Part shown: positions 9,962 to 20,722 of the stretch, piece after piece | How the letters are laid out: the number at the start of each line of letters is the position of its first letter | How positions within the stretch are numbered: the stretch's first letter is position 1 | Origin: Homoserinimonas sp. | GTDB lineage: Bacteria > Actinomycetota > Actinomycetes > Actinomycetales > Microbacteriaceae | DNA length: 42,583 nucleotides | Reading direction: 5' to 3' | NCBI GenBank assembly: GCA_025464755.1 | Contig: JAODMI010000131.1 | Coordinates: forward strand, 1 to 42,583 | The notes under the pieces: model-generated | Databases searched by the model: none | Seen by the model: the letters and a program-made list of their open reading frames with translations, nothing else | What the model was told of the DNA's origin: nothing | Position numbers and translations under genes: made by a program

Positions 9962-11074
9962 GTGAAGAACAGGAAGCTACTTGGTGGCATCGCAGCCGCA
10001 AGTGCACTCGTTATCGGCTTGTCAGGCTGCGCGGGCGACCGCACGGGTGGAGCCACCGAAGAGGGAGACACCGAAGGTGCACTGGTCGGGGTTTCGATGC
10101 CCACTCAGCAGTCCGAACGTTGGATCGCCGACGGGGAAAACGTGCAGTCATCCCTCGAGGAGCTCGGCTACAAGGTCGACCTCCAGTTCGCCAACGATGA
10201 AATTCCGACACAGGTCTCGCAGATTGAGAACATGATCACCGGTGGCGCCAAGGCCCTGATCATCGCGTCGATCGACGGCACCACGTTGACTGATGTGCTT
10301 CAGCAGGCCGCCGATGCGAAAATTCCCGTCATTGCCTACGATCGCCTCATCAACGGCACCGAGAATGTCGACTATTACACAACCTTCGACAACTACGAAG
10401 TGGGCGTCCAGCAGGCGACCTCTTTGCTGAACGGCCTTGGCATTGTCGATGAGAGTGGGGCAGACACCGGCGAGGCCGGCCCGTTCAACATCGAACTGTT
10501 CGCCGGCAGCCCGGACGACAACAACGCCCGGTTCTTTTGGGACGGTGCCATTGCAACCCTGCAGCCGTACCTTGATAGCGGTGTGCTGAACGTTCCCAGT
10601 GGACAGCTCGACTTCGAGCAGGCGGCGATCCTTCGCTGGTTGCCCGAAACCGCTCAGGAGCGCATGGAAAACATCCTCACCATCATCGGTGACGTCAAGC
10701 TCGACGGTGTTCTTTCGCCTTATGACGGACTTTCGATCGGAATTATCTCCGCTTTGACGTCTGGTGGATACTCGGCTGATGCCCTTCCGGTTATTACCGG
10801 ACAGGATGCCGAAGTCGGTTCGGTCAAGTCGATCATTGCCGGCGAGCAGTACGCGACCATCTTCAAGGACACCCGCCTTCTCGGCGAGCAGGCCGTCAAG
10901 ATGGTCGACGCACTCCTGAACGGTGAAGAGCCTGAGGTCAACGACACCGAGACGTACGACAACGGCGTCAAAGTTGTACCGTCTTACCTACTCGAGTCGA
11001 CAATCGTCACGGCTGAGAATTACGAAGAAGTTCTTATCGGTGGCGACTACTACACCGAGGACGATCTCAAGTAA
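9962..11074 (+). CDS. Sugar ABC transporter substrate-binding lipoprotein (ChvE-like)
   Basis: Lipobox [80 protein letters not shown] at 9962 preceded by GAGAGGAA; ORF extends to 9923. Confidence 0.88.
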   Translation: MKNRKLLGGIAAASALVIGLSGCAGDRTGGATEEGDTEGALVGVSMPTQQSERWIADGENVQSSLEELGYKVDLQFANDEIPTQVSQIENMITGGAKALIIASIDGTTLTDVLQQAADAKIPVIAYDRLINGTENVDYYTTFDNYEVGVQQATSLLNGLGIVDESGADTGEAGPFNIELFAGSPDDNNARFFWDGAIATLQPYLDSGVLNVPSGQLDFEQAAILRWLPETAQERMENILTIIGDVKLDGVLSPYDGLSIGIISALTSGGYSADALPVITGQDAEVGSVKSIIAGEQYATIFKDTRLLGEQAVKMVDALLNGEEPEVNDTETYDNGVKVVPSYLLESTIVTAENYEEVLIGGDYYTEDDLK

Positions 11075-11086
11075 GTTAGCCCAACG

Positions 11087-11120
11087 GTCGGGTCCGGCGG
11101 AACCGTCCGCCGGACCCGAC
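11087..11120 (+). terminator. Strong intercistronic stem-loop (attenuator or mRNA-stabilising hairpin)
   Basis: GTCGGGTCCGGCGG-AACCGT-CCGCCGGACCCGAC: perfect 14-bp stem, 6-nt loop, no U-tract. Confidence 0.75.
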
Positions 11121-11162
11121 TCCGGCAGTCACTATCACCACAACAACGAAGCGAGGCAGGGA

Positions 11163-12695
11163 ATGGTCACGAACATTCTCGAGATGCGCCAAATCACCAA
11201 GACGTTCCCTGGGGTCAAGGCGCTGCAGGATGTAAATCTCACCGTTCAGCGTGGTGAAGTGCACGCAATCTGCGGAGAGAACGGAGCGGGCAAGTCCACG
11301 CTCATGAAAGTGCTTTCGGGGGTGTACCCGCACGGAAGCTACGACGGCGAAATTGCCTTCGAGGGCGACACCGTGCAGTTTCGCGACATCGGAGACAGCG
11401 AAGCTAAGGGCATCGTCATCATTCATCAAGAATTGGCGCTGAGCCCTTTTCTCTCCATCGCCGAGAACATCTTCTTGGGCAACGAGATCGCGACCCGCGG
11501 CTTCATCGATTGGGATAAAACTAACCTGGAGGCGTCGAAGCTTCTGGCACGGGTTGGCCTAAGCGACAGCCCGATCACCAAAATCGTGGACATCGGTGTA
11601 GGAAAACAGCAGCTGGTCGAAATCGCCAAAGCGCTGTCCAAAGAGGTGAAGCTGCTGATTCTGGATGAGCCGACCGCTGCGCTGAACGATGAAGACTCCG
11701 CCCACCTGCTCGACCTCATCAAGCACCTGAGGGAGCAGGGAATCACGTCGATCATCATCAGCCACAAACTGAACGAGATCAAAGCCATCGCCGATAAGGT
11801 CACAATCTTGCGTGACGGCCGCACTATTGAGACGCTCGACATGCGTGCGGATGATGTGTCGGAAGACCGAATTATTAAAGGGATGGTGGGCCGCGACCTC
11901 GAGCACCGCTACCCCGACCGCACTCCCAAGATCGGTGAGGAGATCTTCCGTATCGAGGGCTGGACCGTGCATCACCCGTCCGAGGCGGGTCGCGTCGTAA
12001 TCCACGGTGCCAACCTGTCGGCGCGTGCGGGTGAAGTCGTGGGGATAGCCGGGTTGATGGGGGCGGGTAGAACCGAACTGGCCATGAGTGTCTTCGGACG
12101 TTCGTATGGCAAGGGCATAACGGGCAAAGTCTTCATGCATGGCAAGGAGGTGCGCACCCGCACCGTTTCGGAGGCTATCGGGAACGGTATCGCGTATGCG
12201 ACCGAAGATCGCAAACACTTCGGGCTTAACCTCCTGGAAGACGTCAAGCGCAACGTCTCGATGGCGGCCTTGGGTAAACTCGCAAAACGCGGCTGGGTTG
12301 ACGGTGAGAAAGAATTCATCATTGCGAATGAATACCGAAAGAGTATGAACATCAAGGCTCCTTCCGTGTCGTCTCTGACCGGCAAGCTCTCTGGCGGCAA
12401 CCAGCAAAAAGTCGTGCTCTCCAAGTGGATGTACTCGGATCCTGATGTGCTTATCCTCGACGAACCAACGCGCGGCATCGATGTGGGTGCCAAATACGAG
12501 ATTTACACGATCATCAACAGGCTCGCTTCGGAAGGCAAAGCCGTCATTGTCATCTCGTCGGAGCTGCCCGAACTGCTCGGCATCTGCGACCGCATCTACG
12601 CCCTGTCGGAGGGTCACCTCACGGGTGAGTTCGGTATTGCAGACGCCACCCCCGAACTCCTTATGCAGTACATGACCAAAGAAAAGGAAAAGTAA
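11163..12695 (+). CDS. Sugar ABC transporter ATP-binding protein (GguA/XylG/MmsA-type, two ABC domains)
   Basis: Walker [29 protein letters not shown], second-domain [15 protein letters not shown] and [18 protein letters not shown] at 11163. Confidence 0.93.
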   Translation: MVTNILEMRQITKTFPGVKALQDVNLTVQRGEVHAICGENGAGKSTLMKVLSGVYPHGSYDGEIAFEGDTVQFRDIGDSEAKGIVIIHQELALSPFLSIAENIFLGNEIATRGFIDWDKTNLEASKLLARVGLSDSPITKIVDIGVGKQQLVEIAKALSKEVKLLILDEPTAALNDEDSAHLLDLIKHLREQGITSIIISHKLNEIKAIADKVTILRDGRTIETLDMRADDVSEDRIIKGMVGRDLEHRYPDRTPKIGEEIFRIEGWTVHHPSEAGRVVIHGANLSARAGEVVGIAGLMGAGRTELAMSVFGRSYGKGITGKVFMHGKEVRTRTVSEAIGNGIAYATEDRKHFGLNLLEDVKRNVSMAALGKLAKRGWVDGEKEFIIANEYRKSMNIKAPSVSSLTGKLSGGNQQKVVLSKWMYSDPDVLILDEPTRGIDVGAKYEIYTIINRLASEGKAVIVISSELPELLGICDRIYALSEGHLTGEFGIADATPELLMQYMTKEKEK

Positions 12696-12697
12696 CG

Positions 12698-13894
12698 ATG
12701 GCCGCCATTAAGGACGCAGTCGGCTTCCTCGGAAGCCGACTCCGACAAATCGGTATTTTCATCGCGTTGATTGTCATCGTCATCCTGTTCCAGGTTTTGA
12801 CTGATGGTCGGCTTCTCACCGCAGGCAACGTGTCGAACATCATTGTGCAGAACAGCTACATTCTGATCTTGGCGATTGGAATGGTGATGATCATCATCGC
12901 CGGCCACATCGACCTGTCGGTGGGCTCGGTGGCGGCATTTGTCGGTGCAATGTCCGGTGTGATGATCACCCAGTGGGGGTTTCCCTGGTGGGTCGCCATT
13001 CTCGGTTCGCTCATCATCGGCGCCCTGGTCGGTGCCTGGCAGGGATTCTGGGTCGCTTATGTAGGGATACCTGCGTTTATCGTGACGCTGGCGGGAATGC
13101 TAATTTTCCGCGGTCTCACGCAGATTGTGCTGGGCAACCGCCAGATCACGCCGTTCCCCACGGAGTATCGACAGCTCGGCGGTGGGTTCGTATTCCCGAA
13201 TGCTTTCCCTGCAACAAGTTCGCCAGCGGAGTGGATCACTGTTGGACTGGGTGTGCTCGCGCTCATCTTCCTGGTCGGGCAACAATTGCGTGGACGCGCA
13301 TCCCGGGTAAAGCACGGCCTAGAAGATGAACCACTGGCATGGTTCGTAACCAAGCTCGCGTTCACCGCCATGCTGGTTCTCGGCCTTACCTACCTTCTGG
13401 GTATTGCGCCCGGATCGCGGGGAACCCCGATCGTGCTGATCGTTCTGGGCGTGCTGGTTGTGATTTACAGTTCCGTCATGGCACGCAGCGTCTTCGGAAG
13501 ACATGTCTATGCCCGGGGCGGAAACCTTCACGCTGCCCAACTATCTGGCATCAAAACGCAGCGGGTGGACTTCTACCTCTTCGTCAACATGGGTGTTCTG
13601 GCTGCATTGGCAGGTCTGGTCTTCACGGGTCGGCTCAACTCCGCGGGGCCCGGCGCTGGAAACCTATTCGAGCTGGATGCAATTGCGGCGGCCTTCATCG
13701 GTGGCGCTGCAGTCACCGGCGGGATCGGCACAGTCATCGGCGCAATCACCGGTGGTCTGATCATGGGGGTACTCAATAACGGCATGTCGCTCATGGGCAT
13801 CAACACCGACTACCAGCAGTTCATCAAGGGCATGGTCTTGCTTTTGGCGGTTGCCTTTGACGTTTTCAATAAACGTCGCAGCGGCGGACGCTAG
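12698..13894 (+). CDS. Sugar ABC transporter permease (GguB/XylH-type)
   Basis: 398 aa multi-[101 protein letters not shown]. Confidence 0.92.
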   Translation: MAAIKDAVGFLGSRLRQIGIFIALIVIVILFQVLTDGRLLTAGNVSNIIVQNSYILILAIGMVMIIIAGHIDLSVGSVAAFVGAMSGVMITQWGFPWWVAILGSLIIGALVGAWQGFWVAYVGIPAFIVTLAGMLIFRGLTQIVLGNRQITPFPTEYRQLGGGFVFPNAFPATSSPAEWITVGLGVLALIFLVGQQLRGRASRVKHGLEDEPLAWFVTKLAFTAMLVLGLTYLLGIAPGSRGTPIVLIVLGVLVVIYSSVMARSVFGRHVYARGGNLHAAQLSGIKTQRVDFYLFVNMGVLAALAGLVFTGRLNSAGPGAGNLFELDAIAAAFIGGAAVTGGIGTVIGAITGGLIMGVLNNGMSLMGINTDYQQFIKGMVLLLAVAFDVFNKRRSGGR

Positions 13895-13912
13895 GAGAAA
13901 AAGTGTTGCGGG

Positions 13913-13944
13913 AGGCCCCAGTCGCAAGTCGGCTGGGGCCTTTT
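13913..13944 (+). terminator. Rho-independent terminator of the arabinose locus
   Basis: AGGCCCCAG...CTGGGGCCTTTT: 8-bp GC stem followed by a T-run. Confidence 0.8.
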
Positions 13945-13997
13945 GCGCATCAGCGCTAGGGTCGACAACACTATATGCAGCAAGAAACGGGACCGAA

Positions 13998-15419
13998 ATG
14001 ACTTCTGGCAGCGACGACTACCGGGACGCCGGGCTGGGCTTCCCCCACGACTTCGTTTTGGGGTCAGCCACCGCTTCCTACCAAATCGAGGGGGCATGGG
14101 ACGAGGACGGCCGGGGGCCCTCGATCTGGGATACCTTCAGCAAGACGCCCGGTCGCGTGGTCAACGGTGACACCGGAGACGTGGCATCCGATCACTATCA
14201 CCGGCTCGACGAAGACCTCGACGTGATGAAAAACCTCGGGTTGGAGGCCTACCGCTTTTCAATCTCGTGGCCTCGGATTCAGCCTTCAGGCAAAGGCCCG
14301 ATCAATGCGGCCGGCATCGACTTCTATTCACGTCTGGTCGATGGTCTGCTGGCGCGAGGCATCCGGCCAATCGCCACTCTGTACCACTGGGATTTGCCCC
14401 AGCCGCTCGAAGACGCTGGCGGATGGCCGAACCGTGACACCGCATTTCGTTTCGCCGAGTATGCGGCCATCGTCGGTGAGGCGCTTGGTGACCGGGTACA
14501 CACCTGGACAACGCTCAACGAACCGTGGTGCTCCGCCTATCTCGGGTATGCAGCGGGGGCGCACGCGCCCGGACGCAGCAGCGGGGCGGACGCCCTCGCC
14601 GCCGTGCATCACCTCAACCTTGGGCATGGGCTGGCGTTGCAGGCGCTGCGAAGCGTTGTCAGCAACAACGCGCAATTCTCTGTGACGCTCAACTTCCATG
14701 TGATCCGCCCCGGGTCCATCGGCTCGGATGAAGCCGTCCGACGCATCGATGCCCTTGCCAACCGCGCGTTCACCGGACCTATGCTCCGCGGGGCATATCC
14801 GGACGATCTCATTGATGACACGCGCAAAATCACCGACTGGTCATTCGTGTTGCCCGGCGATCTCGAAACCATCAACCAGCCAATAGACATCCTCGGAGTT
14901 AATTACTACTCCACCACCACGGTGCAAATGTGGGACGGAAGGAAGGCGCGACAGACAGCGGACGGTCACAAGGATGCCGGTGGCACTCCTTGGCCCGGCA
15001 GTGAAATGGTCGAATTTATTCAGCAACCCGGTCCTTATACGTCAATGGGTTGGAACATCGCGCCTGAAGGACTGGAAGACCTGCTGCTCGACCTGCACAG
15101 GCAGTTCCCGGCCCAGCCGTTGATGATCACAGAAAATGGCGCCGCTTTCGAGGATGAGCTTGTCGAGGGTGCCGTGCACGATGTGAAAAGGATCGACTAC
15201 CTGCGCAGACATTTCACCGCGGCTCACCGGGCCATGCAGCGTGGTGTGGATCTCCGCGGATATTTGGTCTGGTCCCTGATGGACAACTTCGAGTGGGCGT
15301 ACGGTTACACGAAACGTTTCGGCATCGTGTACGTGGACTACACGACGCTGAAGCGAACAGTGAAAGACAGCGGGCACTGGTTCTCTGAACTGGTGCAGTC
15401 GAGGCGCATCCCGGAGTAG
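13998..15419 (+). CDS. Glycoside hydrolase family 1 beta-glucosidase
   Basis: [43 protein letters not shown] (acid/base), [10 protein letters not shown] (nucleophile), [30 protein letters not shown] at 13998. Confidence 0.94.
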   Translation: MTSGSDDYRDAGLGFPHDFVLGSATASYQIEGAWDEDGRGPSIWDTFSKTPGRVVNGDTGDVASDHYHRLDEDLDVMKNLGLEAYRFSISWPRIQPSGKGPINAAGIDFYSRLVDGLLARGIRPIATLYHWDLPQPLEDAGGWPNRDTAFRFAEYAAIVGEALGDRVHTWTTLNEPWCSAYLGYAAGAHAPGRSSGADALAAVHHLNLGHGLALQALRSVVSNNAQFSVTLNFHVIRPGSIGSDEAVRRIDALANRAFTGPMLRGAYPDDLIDDTRKITDWSFVLPGDLETINQPIDILGVNYYSTTTVQMWDGRKARQTADGHKDAGGTPWPGSEMVEFIQQPGPYTSMGWNIAPEGLEDLLLDLHRQFPAQPLMITENGAAFEDELVEGAVHDVKRIDYLRRHFTAAHRAMQRGVDLRGYLVWSLMDNFEWAYGYTKRFGIVYVDYTTLKRTVKDSGHWFSELVQSRRIPE

Positions 15420-15424
15420 ACGAA

Positions 15425-16072
15425 ATGAAGGCATCAGAGGCCAAGAAAGTTACCCGACGTTGGCCGCTCATCAGCGCGCTGGTCGCCATTGTGCTGTCAG
15501 CGTTGCTCGGCTTGCTCATTGCGACGCGGTCGGGCAACCTTCCCCTGTCGCTCGACAGTGAGTGGATGGAAGAAATTCTCGAGGAGCGTGCCATCTGGCT
15601 GGACGTCCCCGCGTTGTTCATGGATTGGATAGGCGGCGGAATCGTTGGCGTGGTCATTGTGCCGGTAGCGACGATCGTTGTGCTCTGCGCACTGAAACGT
15701 TTTTGGGCAGCCCTCTTCTACGGATTAGCGGCTTTGGCGAGCGCCGGAGTGGTGCAACTGCTCAAAGGCCTGTACGGACGTCCGCGCCCCGAAGACATTC
15801 TGGTGACAGCTGACGTCGGGTCATTTCCATCCGGGCATGTTGCGAACGCCGCCACCATCGCCGTGTCGCTGGGGATTATCGTTGGGCGAACATGGGTCTG
15901 GTTTGTTGGCGTGCTGTACACCATTCTCATGGCCGTGAGTCGCACCTATTTGGGAGCCCACTGGCTCACCGACACCATCGGTGGCGCTCTCATCGGCGCC
16001 GGCGTGGCCGTCATGGTTTGGGCGCCTCTGGCCTCACGGGTACACCTAGAGCGAAGTAGCAAACGCCGCTAA
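15425..16072 (+). CDS. PAP2-superfamily membrane phosphatase
   Basis: KGLYGRPRPED, FPSGHVANAA and SRTYLGAHWLTDTIGG form the PAP2 signature; several TM segments. Confidence 0.88.
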   Translation: MKASEAKKVTRRWPLISALVAIVLSALLGLLIATRSGNLPLSLDSEWMEEILEERAIWLDVPALFMDWIGGGIVGVVIVPVATIVVLCALKRFWAALFYGLAALASAGVVQLLKGLYGRPRPEDILVTADVGSFPSGHVANAATIAVSLGIIVGRTWVWFVGVLYTILMAVSRTYLGAHWLTDTIGGALIGAGVAVMVWAPLASRVHLERSSKRR

Positions 16073-16082
16073 CGTTCAGAGC

Positions 16083-17363
16083 ATGAGGATTCTGCTCGTC
16101 GGCGCCGGTGGCGTCGGCAACGCCATTGCGAAGATTGCTGCGCGACGTGACTTCTTCGACGTCATGGTGGTTTGCGACTATGACCTCGCCCGGGCAGAGG
16201 ACACGGTCGCATGGATCGAGCAGAAGCACGGACCGCAGCTGGGCCGTTTCCTTGCGGCCCACATCGACGCTGCAAACGCCGACAACGTCGCGGCAGTGGC
16301 TCGCCACCATGGTGCGACGCATGTCATGAACGCAGTCGAGCCCAAGTTCGTTCCCCCGGTTTTCGCCGGCGCCCTGGCAGCCGGAGCGGACTATCTCGAC
16401 ATGGCGATGAGTTTGTCTGAGCCGCATCCCACTCACCCGTATGAAGAGCCGGGCGTCAAGCTAGGCGACGACCAATTCGCGCAGTCCTCTGACTGGGAGG
16501 TCGCCGGGAGGCTTGCCCTTGTGGGCATGGGAGTGGAACCGGGGCTCAGCGACGTCTTCGCGCGTTATGCCGCAGACCACCTCTTCAGTGAAATCGAGGA
16601 GCTGGGCACCCGTGATGGGGCGAATCTCGTCGTGCGGGATGAGGTCGGTAACGCAATTTTTGCGCCATCCTTCAGTATTTGGACGACTATCGAGGAATGC
16701 CTGAACCCCCCGGTCGTCTGGGAAAAGGAGCGCGGCTGGTACACGACCGCGCCGTTCAGCGACCCTGAGATCTTCGAGTTTCCTGAAGGGATTGGTCCGG
16801 TCGAGTGCGTGAACGTCGAGCATGAAGAGGTTCTGCTCATGCCGCGGTGGGTGGACGCTAAGCGCGTCACGTTCAAGTACGGGTTGGGGGACCAGTTCAT
16901 TGGGGTCCTGAAGACACTGAACCAGCTGGGCCTTGACAAGACCGAACCGTTACTGGTGCGATCTGCGGACGGCCCGGTATTGGTGTCCCCGCGTGATGTT
17001 GTCGCTGCCGGGCTGCCCGATCCGGCCACCATCGGACCGCGAATGACCGGCAAAACCTGTGCGGGAGTGTGGGTGACAGGCCTTGGCCTCGACGGTCGCC
17101 CGCGGGAGGTGTACCTCTACCACGTGAGCGATAACGAGTGGACGATGGCGGAGTATGAGTCCCAGTGCGTCGTCTGGCAAACCGCGCTGAACCCTGTCAT
17201 CGCTTTGGAGCTGCTGTCCACAGGCGCTTGGGTGGGGCGTGGGGTCCTCGGTCCTGAGGCGTTCGACTCGAAGCCATTTCTCGATTTGATGGCGTCGCCG
17301 GAGTCACACGGCGGTTACGGCCAGCAGTGGGGTTGTGAGGACCGGTTACCGCTTGATCGGTGA
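16083..17363 (+). CDS. Saccharopine dehydrogenase-like NAD(P)-binding protein
   Basis: 426 aa; Rossmann GAGGVGNAIAKIAARRDFFDVMVVCDYDLARAEDTVAWI, VEPGLSDVFARYAADHLF. Confidence 0.78.
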   Translation: MRILLVGAGGVGNAIAKIAARRDFFDVMVVCDYDLARAEDTVAWIEQKHGPQLGRFLAAHIDAANADNVAAVARHHGATHVMNAVEPKFVPPVFAGALAAGADYLDMAMSLSEPHPTHPYEEPGVKLGDDQFAQSSDWEVAGRLALVGMGVEPGLSDVFARYAADHLFSEIEELGTRDGANLVVRDEVGNAIFAPSFSIWTTIEECLNPPVVWEKERGWYTTAPFSDPEIFEFPEGIGPVECVNVEHEEVLLMPRWVDAKRVTFKYGLGDQFIGVLKTLNQLGLDKTEPLLVRSADGPVLVSPRDVVAAGLPDPATIGPRMTGKTCAGVWVTGLGLDGRPREVYLYHVSDNEWTMAEYESQCVVWQTALNPVIALELLSTGAWVGRGVLGPEAFDSKPFLDLMASPESHGGYGQQWGCEDRLPLDR

Positions 17364-17627
17364 ATTGTGAAGATATCTCCCTCGAAAAAGGTGAATGTCT
17401 TTGCATAAATGGCTTGAAGGAATAGAGTTAGCGCCCAAGTGGTATATCGCCAAACCTATTTTCGCCCGAAGCCAATAGGCTTGATTGACGGATGCTGCTG
17501 ATTACGACGGACCGCTCGCCCACGCTAATGAGGCGGGTGCAATGGCCAACTTCGCCCGACTGCCGGCAGCGATATCGCATTCGTCAGGGGCGCGCTTGAG
17601 GTTCGCGGATGCGTACGGTACCGAGTG

Positions 17628-17666
17628 CGGAGACTGGGGGAGTCAAACGGGCCAATGCCCGAGGGC
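17628..17666. repeat. Degenerate duplicate of the tRNA-Ser 3' half (att-like remnant)
   Basis: CGGAGACTGGGGGAGTCAAAC (17628-17648) vs CGGAGAATGGGGGATTCGAAC (18035-18055): 18/21 identical, same orientation; then CCCGAGGGC occurs at 17658-17666 and 18057-18065. Confidence 0.62.
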
Positions 17667-17711
17667 GCCCAGAACCGGGGAGGCCCGGATCCGGGAGGCC
17701 CGTCTTAGCGC

Positions 17712-18005
17712 GTGAATTCAGCGATCTCGAGTGGTTGGCCTGTTAATAACGGCATCCAAGTTCACGGACCTACAGTGCCGGTAGTGCGTGAGTTAGCGCA
17801 TGAAACGAGCAGCGCTTCGCGCGATATTTGCTGCCAACTGATGTGGCGAGCCGTGGGATTTAAGACGTCGATTGACACCCCGACCATGAGAATCTACAGC
17901 CACGTCACGCGAAAGGGCGTCGTGAACCGTTTCGCTGAGCACTCCGATCAGGCTGAGCGCATATTTCAGCATAAAGAGGAATGCGTCCTCATAGAAAGGG
18001 TATAA
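17712..18005 (+). pseudogene. Possible tyrosine-recombinase C-terminal remnant
   Basis: Short ORF with DTPTMRIYSHVTRKGVVNRFAEHSDQAERIF, resembling the ...TMRIYSHV... C-terminal box of phage integrases; no catalytic core; next to a tRNA gene. Confidence 0.4.
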
Positions 18006-18031
18006 AAAGCCAGATCAGAAGCAGTTGTTAC

Positions 18032-18119
18032 TGGCGGAGAATGGGGGATTCGAACCCCCGAGGGCTTGCACCCAACACGCTTTCCAAGCGTGCGCCATAG
18101 GCCACTAGGCGAATTCTCC
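18032..18119 (-). tRNA. tRNA-Ser (GGA), CCA-encoding
   Basis: Reverse complement GGAGAATTCGCCTAGTGGCCTATGGCGCACGCTTGGAAAGCGTGTTGGGTGCAAGCCCTCGGGGGTTCGAATCCCCCATTCTCCGCCA: acceptor, D, variable and T arms fit; anticodon loop CTTGGAAAG. Confidence 0.95.
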
Positions 18120-18312
18120 TGGCAATCATCATCCAATGTTCGGACAACGACCTCACAGAATCTTACGCGATCCGAGGGGCCACGCGTTCCCCCACCAAAA
18201 CGCAGGACTTTTCGCCGTATCAAGTCGTTCGTCCGCAACGCGGGTCAATTAGGTGAACTTGGTCCTGCATATTCGGGTTGCGGAACCGAGGGCGGATGTC
18301 GGGTAAACTGTC

Positions 18313-18411
18313 GGAGGCTCCTCGCGTGGCGCCATCCAGGCCAACTCCCCCAGGACGGAAACGTAGCAAGGGTAACCGGGCTCTGGCGGGTGCGCGAGGG
18401 GTCCTTTTTTT
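18313..18411 (+). ncRNA. ffs: Signal recognition particle RNA (bacterial small/4.5S type)
   Basis: Conserved domain IV core CCCAGGACGGAAACGTAGCAAGGGTAACCGGGCTCTGG; terminal pairing CCTCGCG/CGCGAGG; ends in a T7 tract (18405-18411); TAAACT -10-like box at 18304-18309. Confidence 0.85.
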
Positions 18412-18515
18412 GCCCCGGGTCTGAGATCGCGTGAGGTCGGCTCATGGGCAGTATCTGAGGCGAAAGTAGATGTCTGTTGCATTCGTCGTTTTCAGTGGCT
18501 GCGCCCAGAAGCTTC

Positions 18516-18529
18516 TGTCTGACCAGACA
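18516..18529. promoter_or_regulatory. Palindromic operator-like site upstream of pta-ackA
   Basis: TGTCTG-AC-CAGACA: perfect 6-bp arms, 2-bp spacer. Confidence 0.4.
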
Positions 18530-18628
18530 CAGGGCAACCCAACGTGCAACCCCGGTCGCATGCACCGTTTGTAAAAGGGCACTCTGTGACGCCTCACGCC
18601 AACGCTGCCTCGCACCTAAGCTGGGCAG

Positions 18629-20722
18629 GTGGCTCGCAATATCTACATCACCTCAGTCGAAGGACATGCCGGTAAGTCAACGATTGCGCTCGGGCTGCTC
18701 GACACCCTGAGCCATGAGGCCGAACGGGTTGGCGTATTTCGCCCTGTTGCCCGGTCGAGCGACGAGCGCGACTACGTGCTTGAGCTGCTCCTCGCTCACG
18801 AGGGCGTCGATCTTGGTTACGACGAGTGCGTGGGCGTGAGCTATGAAGACGTGCATGATGATCCGGATGTCGCACTGAGCAGAATCGTTGAACGGTTCAA
18901 AGCGGTCGAGCGGCAGTGTGACGTGGTAGTGGTGCTTGGCTCTGATTACACCGACGTTGGCAGCCCCACCGAACTGTCGTACAACGCGCGCATCGCCGCC
19001 AATCTCGGCGCACCCGTCCTTCTCGTTATCGGCGGGCAGTCCGAGGAATATGGCAATCGCAGTGCCGAGGACCTTCGGCAAGTTTTCGGTCTGGCCAGCC
19101 AGGAGCTGGAGCTGGCGCATGCGCACCTTGTCGGCGTGATCGCGAACAGGGCGGACCCGGCCAACCTGGCGGAGATCATCCGCGTTCTTGAAGAGCATGT
19201 GGAAGTGCCGGTGTGGGCCATCCCGGAGGACCCATTCCTCATCGCCCCCAGCATGTCATCGCTCGTGGAGGCGGTCGAGGGAACGCTGTTGAAGGGCGAT
19301 CCTGAGCTGCTACACCGTGAAGCGCTCGGCGTCGTCATGGCCGGAATGTCAATGGAGAATGTGCTGACGCGACTCATCGAGGGGTCCGTCGTCATTGTTG
19401 CGGGGGATCGGGCGGATGTTCTGCTGGCCATGCTGATGGCCCATTCTTCCGACACCTTCCCGTCACTGGCTGGCATCATCCTGAACGGCGGTTTCGACAT
19501 GCTGCCGCAGATCGAGTTGCTCATTGACGGGCTGGGCTCGGGCCTGCCGATCATCCGCACCGGTCTCGGAACTTACGACACGGCAGTCCGGGTGACGAAG
19601 ACGCGAGGCCGTCTGGCGGTGGATTCCCCGCGCAAATTCGACACGGCGATTGCGCTTTTCGAGCAGCACGTTGACGTGAAGCTCTTGCTGGAGCGGCTGC
19701 AGGTAAACCGGTCGTCGGTCATCACGCCACTCATGTTCGAGTACGCACTGCTCGACAGGGCCCGCGCACATCGGCAGCACATCGTGCTGCCCGAGGGCAC
19801 GGATGATCGTATCCTCCGAGCGTCAAGTACGCTCCTGCGCCGAGGCGTGGCACGGCTAACAATTCTCGGAGATGAGGCGGAGATTCGCGCGCGCAGCATC
19901 GCGCTTGGCCTGGACCTCTCCGCCGCCACCATCCTCAGCCCGCATGATCCTGAGCTGGTCGAGCGTTTCGCGCTCGAGTACGCAAAATTGCGCCAGCACA
20001 AGGGCGTCACTCCGGAGGACGCGCGCGAGGTCGTCACTGATGTCTCCTATTTCGGCACAATGATGGTGCATTTTGGCCTCGCCGACGGCATGGTCTCTGG
20101 TGCCGCGCATACGACAGCGCACACTATTCGGCCCGGCTTTGAGATCATCAGAACCGAACCGGATGTCTCGATTGTCTCGAGCGTTTTCCTCATGTGTCTT
20201 GAAGATCGCGTTCTCGTGTACGGTGACTGCGCCATAAATCCCGACCCGAATGCTCAGCAGCTTGCTGACATTGCGGTGTCGTCTGCCGCCACGGCAGCCC
20301 AGTTCAACATAGAGCAACGAGTTGCGATGCTCTCCTACTCGACCGGAGAATCTGGTAGCGGAGCTGATGTCGACAAGGTGCGGGAAGCTACGGCACTGGT
20401 GCGCCAGCGGCGACCTGACTTGATGGTGGAGGGACCCATCCAATATGACGCCGCTGTGGACGCCGCTGTCGGTCTAAGTAAAATGCCGGATTCGGAGGTG
20501 GCGGGTCGAGCGACAGTGTTCATTTTTCCCGACCTGAACACCGGGAACAACACGTACAAGGCGGTGCAGCGAAGCGCCGGAGCGGTGGCCATCGGACCCG
20601 TTCTGCAGGGCCTGCGCAAGCCGATCAATGACCTTTCCCGCGGCGCGCTCGTGCAAGACATTGTCAACACGGTGGCCATTACAGCCATCCAGGCGCAGGT
20701 TTTGGCGGGAGCTAAAGCATGA
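18629..20722 (+). CDS. pta: Phosphate acetyltransferase (with N-terminal DRTGG-type region)
   Basis: 697 aa; N-terminal YITSVEGHAGKSTIALGLLDTL; C-terminal IVLPEGTDDRILRAS, DGMVSGAAHTTAHTIRPGFEII, FPDLNTGNNTYKAVQRSAGAVAIGPVLQGLRKPINDLSRG; GTG start. Confidence 0.95.
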   Translation: MARNIYITSVEGHAGKSTIALGLLDTLSHEAERVGVFRPVARSSDERDYVLELLLAHEGVDLGYDECVGVSYEDVHDDPDVALSRIVERFKAVERQCDVVVVLGSDYTDVGSPTELSYNARIAANLGAPVLLVIGGQSEEYGNRSAEDLRQVFGLASQELELAHAHLVGVIANRADPANLAEIIRVLEEHVEVPVWAIPEDPFLIAPSMSSLVEAVEGTLLKGDPELLHREALGVVMAGMSMENVLTRLIEGSVVIVAGDRADVLLAMLMAHSSDTFPSLAGIILNGGFDMLPQIELLIDGLGSGLPIIRTGLGTYDTAVRVTKTRGRLAVDSPRKFDTAIALFEQHVDVKLLLERLQVNRSSVITPLMFEYALLDRARAHRQHIVLPEGTDDRILRASSTLLRRGVARLTILGDEAEIRARSIALGLDLSAATILSPHDPELVERFALEYAKLRQHKGVTPEDAREVVTDVSYFGTMMVHFGLADGMVSGAAHTTAHTIRPGFEIIRTEPDVSIVSSVFLMCLEDRVLVYGDCAINPDPNAQQLADIAVSSAATAAQFNIEQRVAMLSYSTGESGSGADVDKVREATALVRQRRPDLMVEGPIQYDAAVDAAVGLSKMPDSEVAGRATVFIFPDLNTGNNTYKAVQRSAGAVAIGPVLQGLRKPINDLSRGALVQDIVNTVAITAIQAQVLAGAKA

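Noticed and set aside
11559-12617. Long antisense ORF (352 aa) on the minus strand
   Set aside because: Lies wholly within the ABC ATPase gene with strong motifs on the plus strand; long shadow ORFs are common in high-GC coding DNA.
17485-17715. 76-aa plus-strand ORF as a gene
   Set aside because: Non-standard start, no motif, spans the degenerate tRNA-like repeat; more likely scar sequence.
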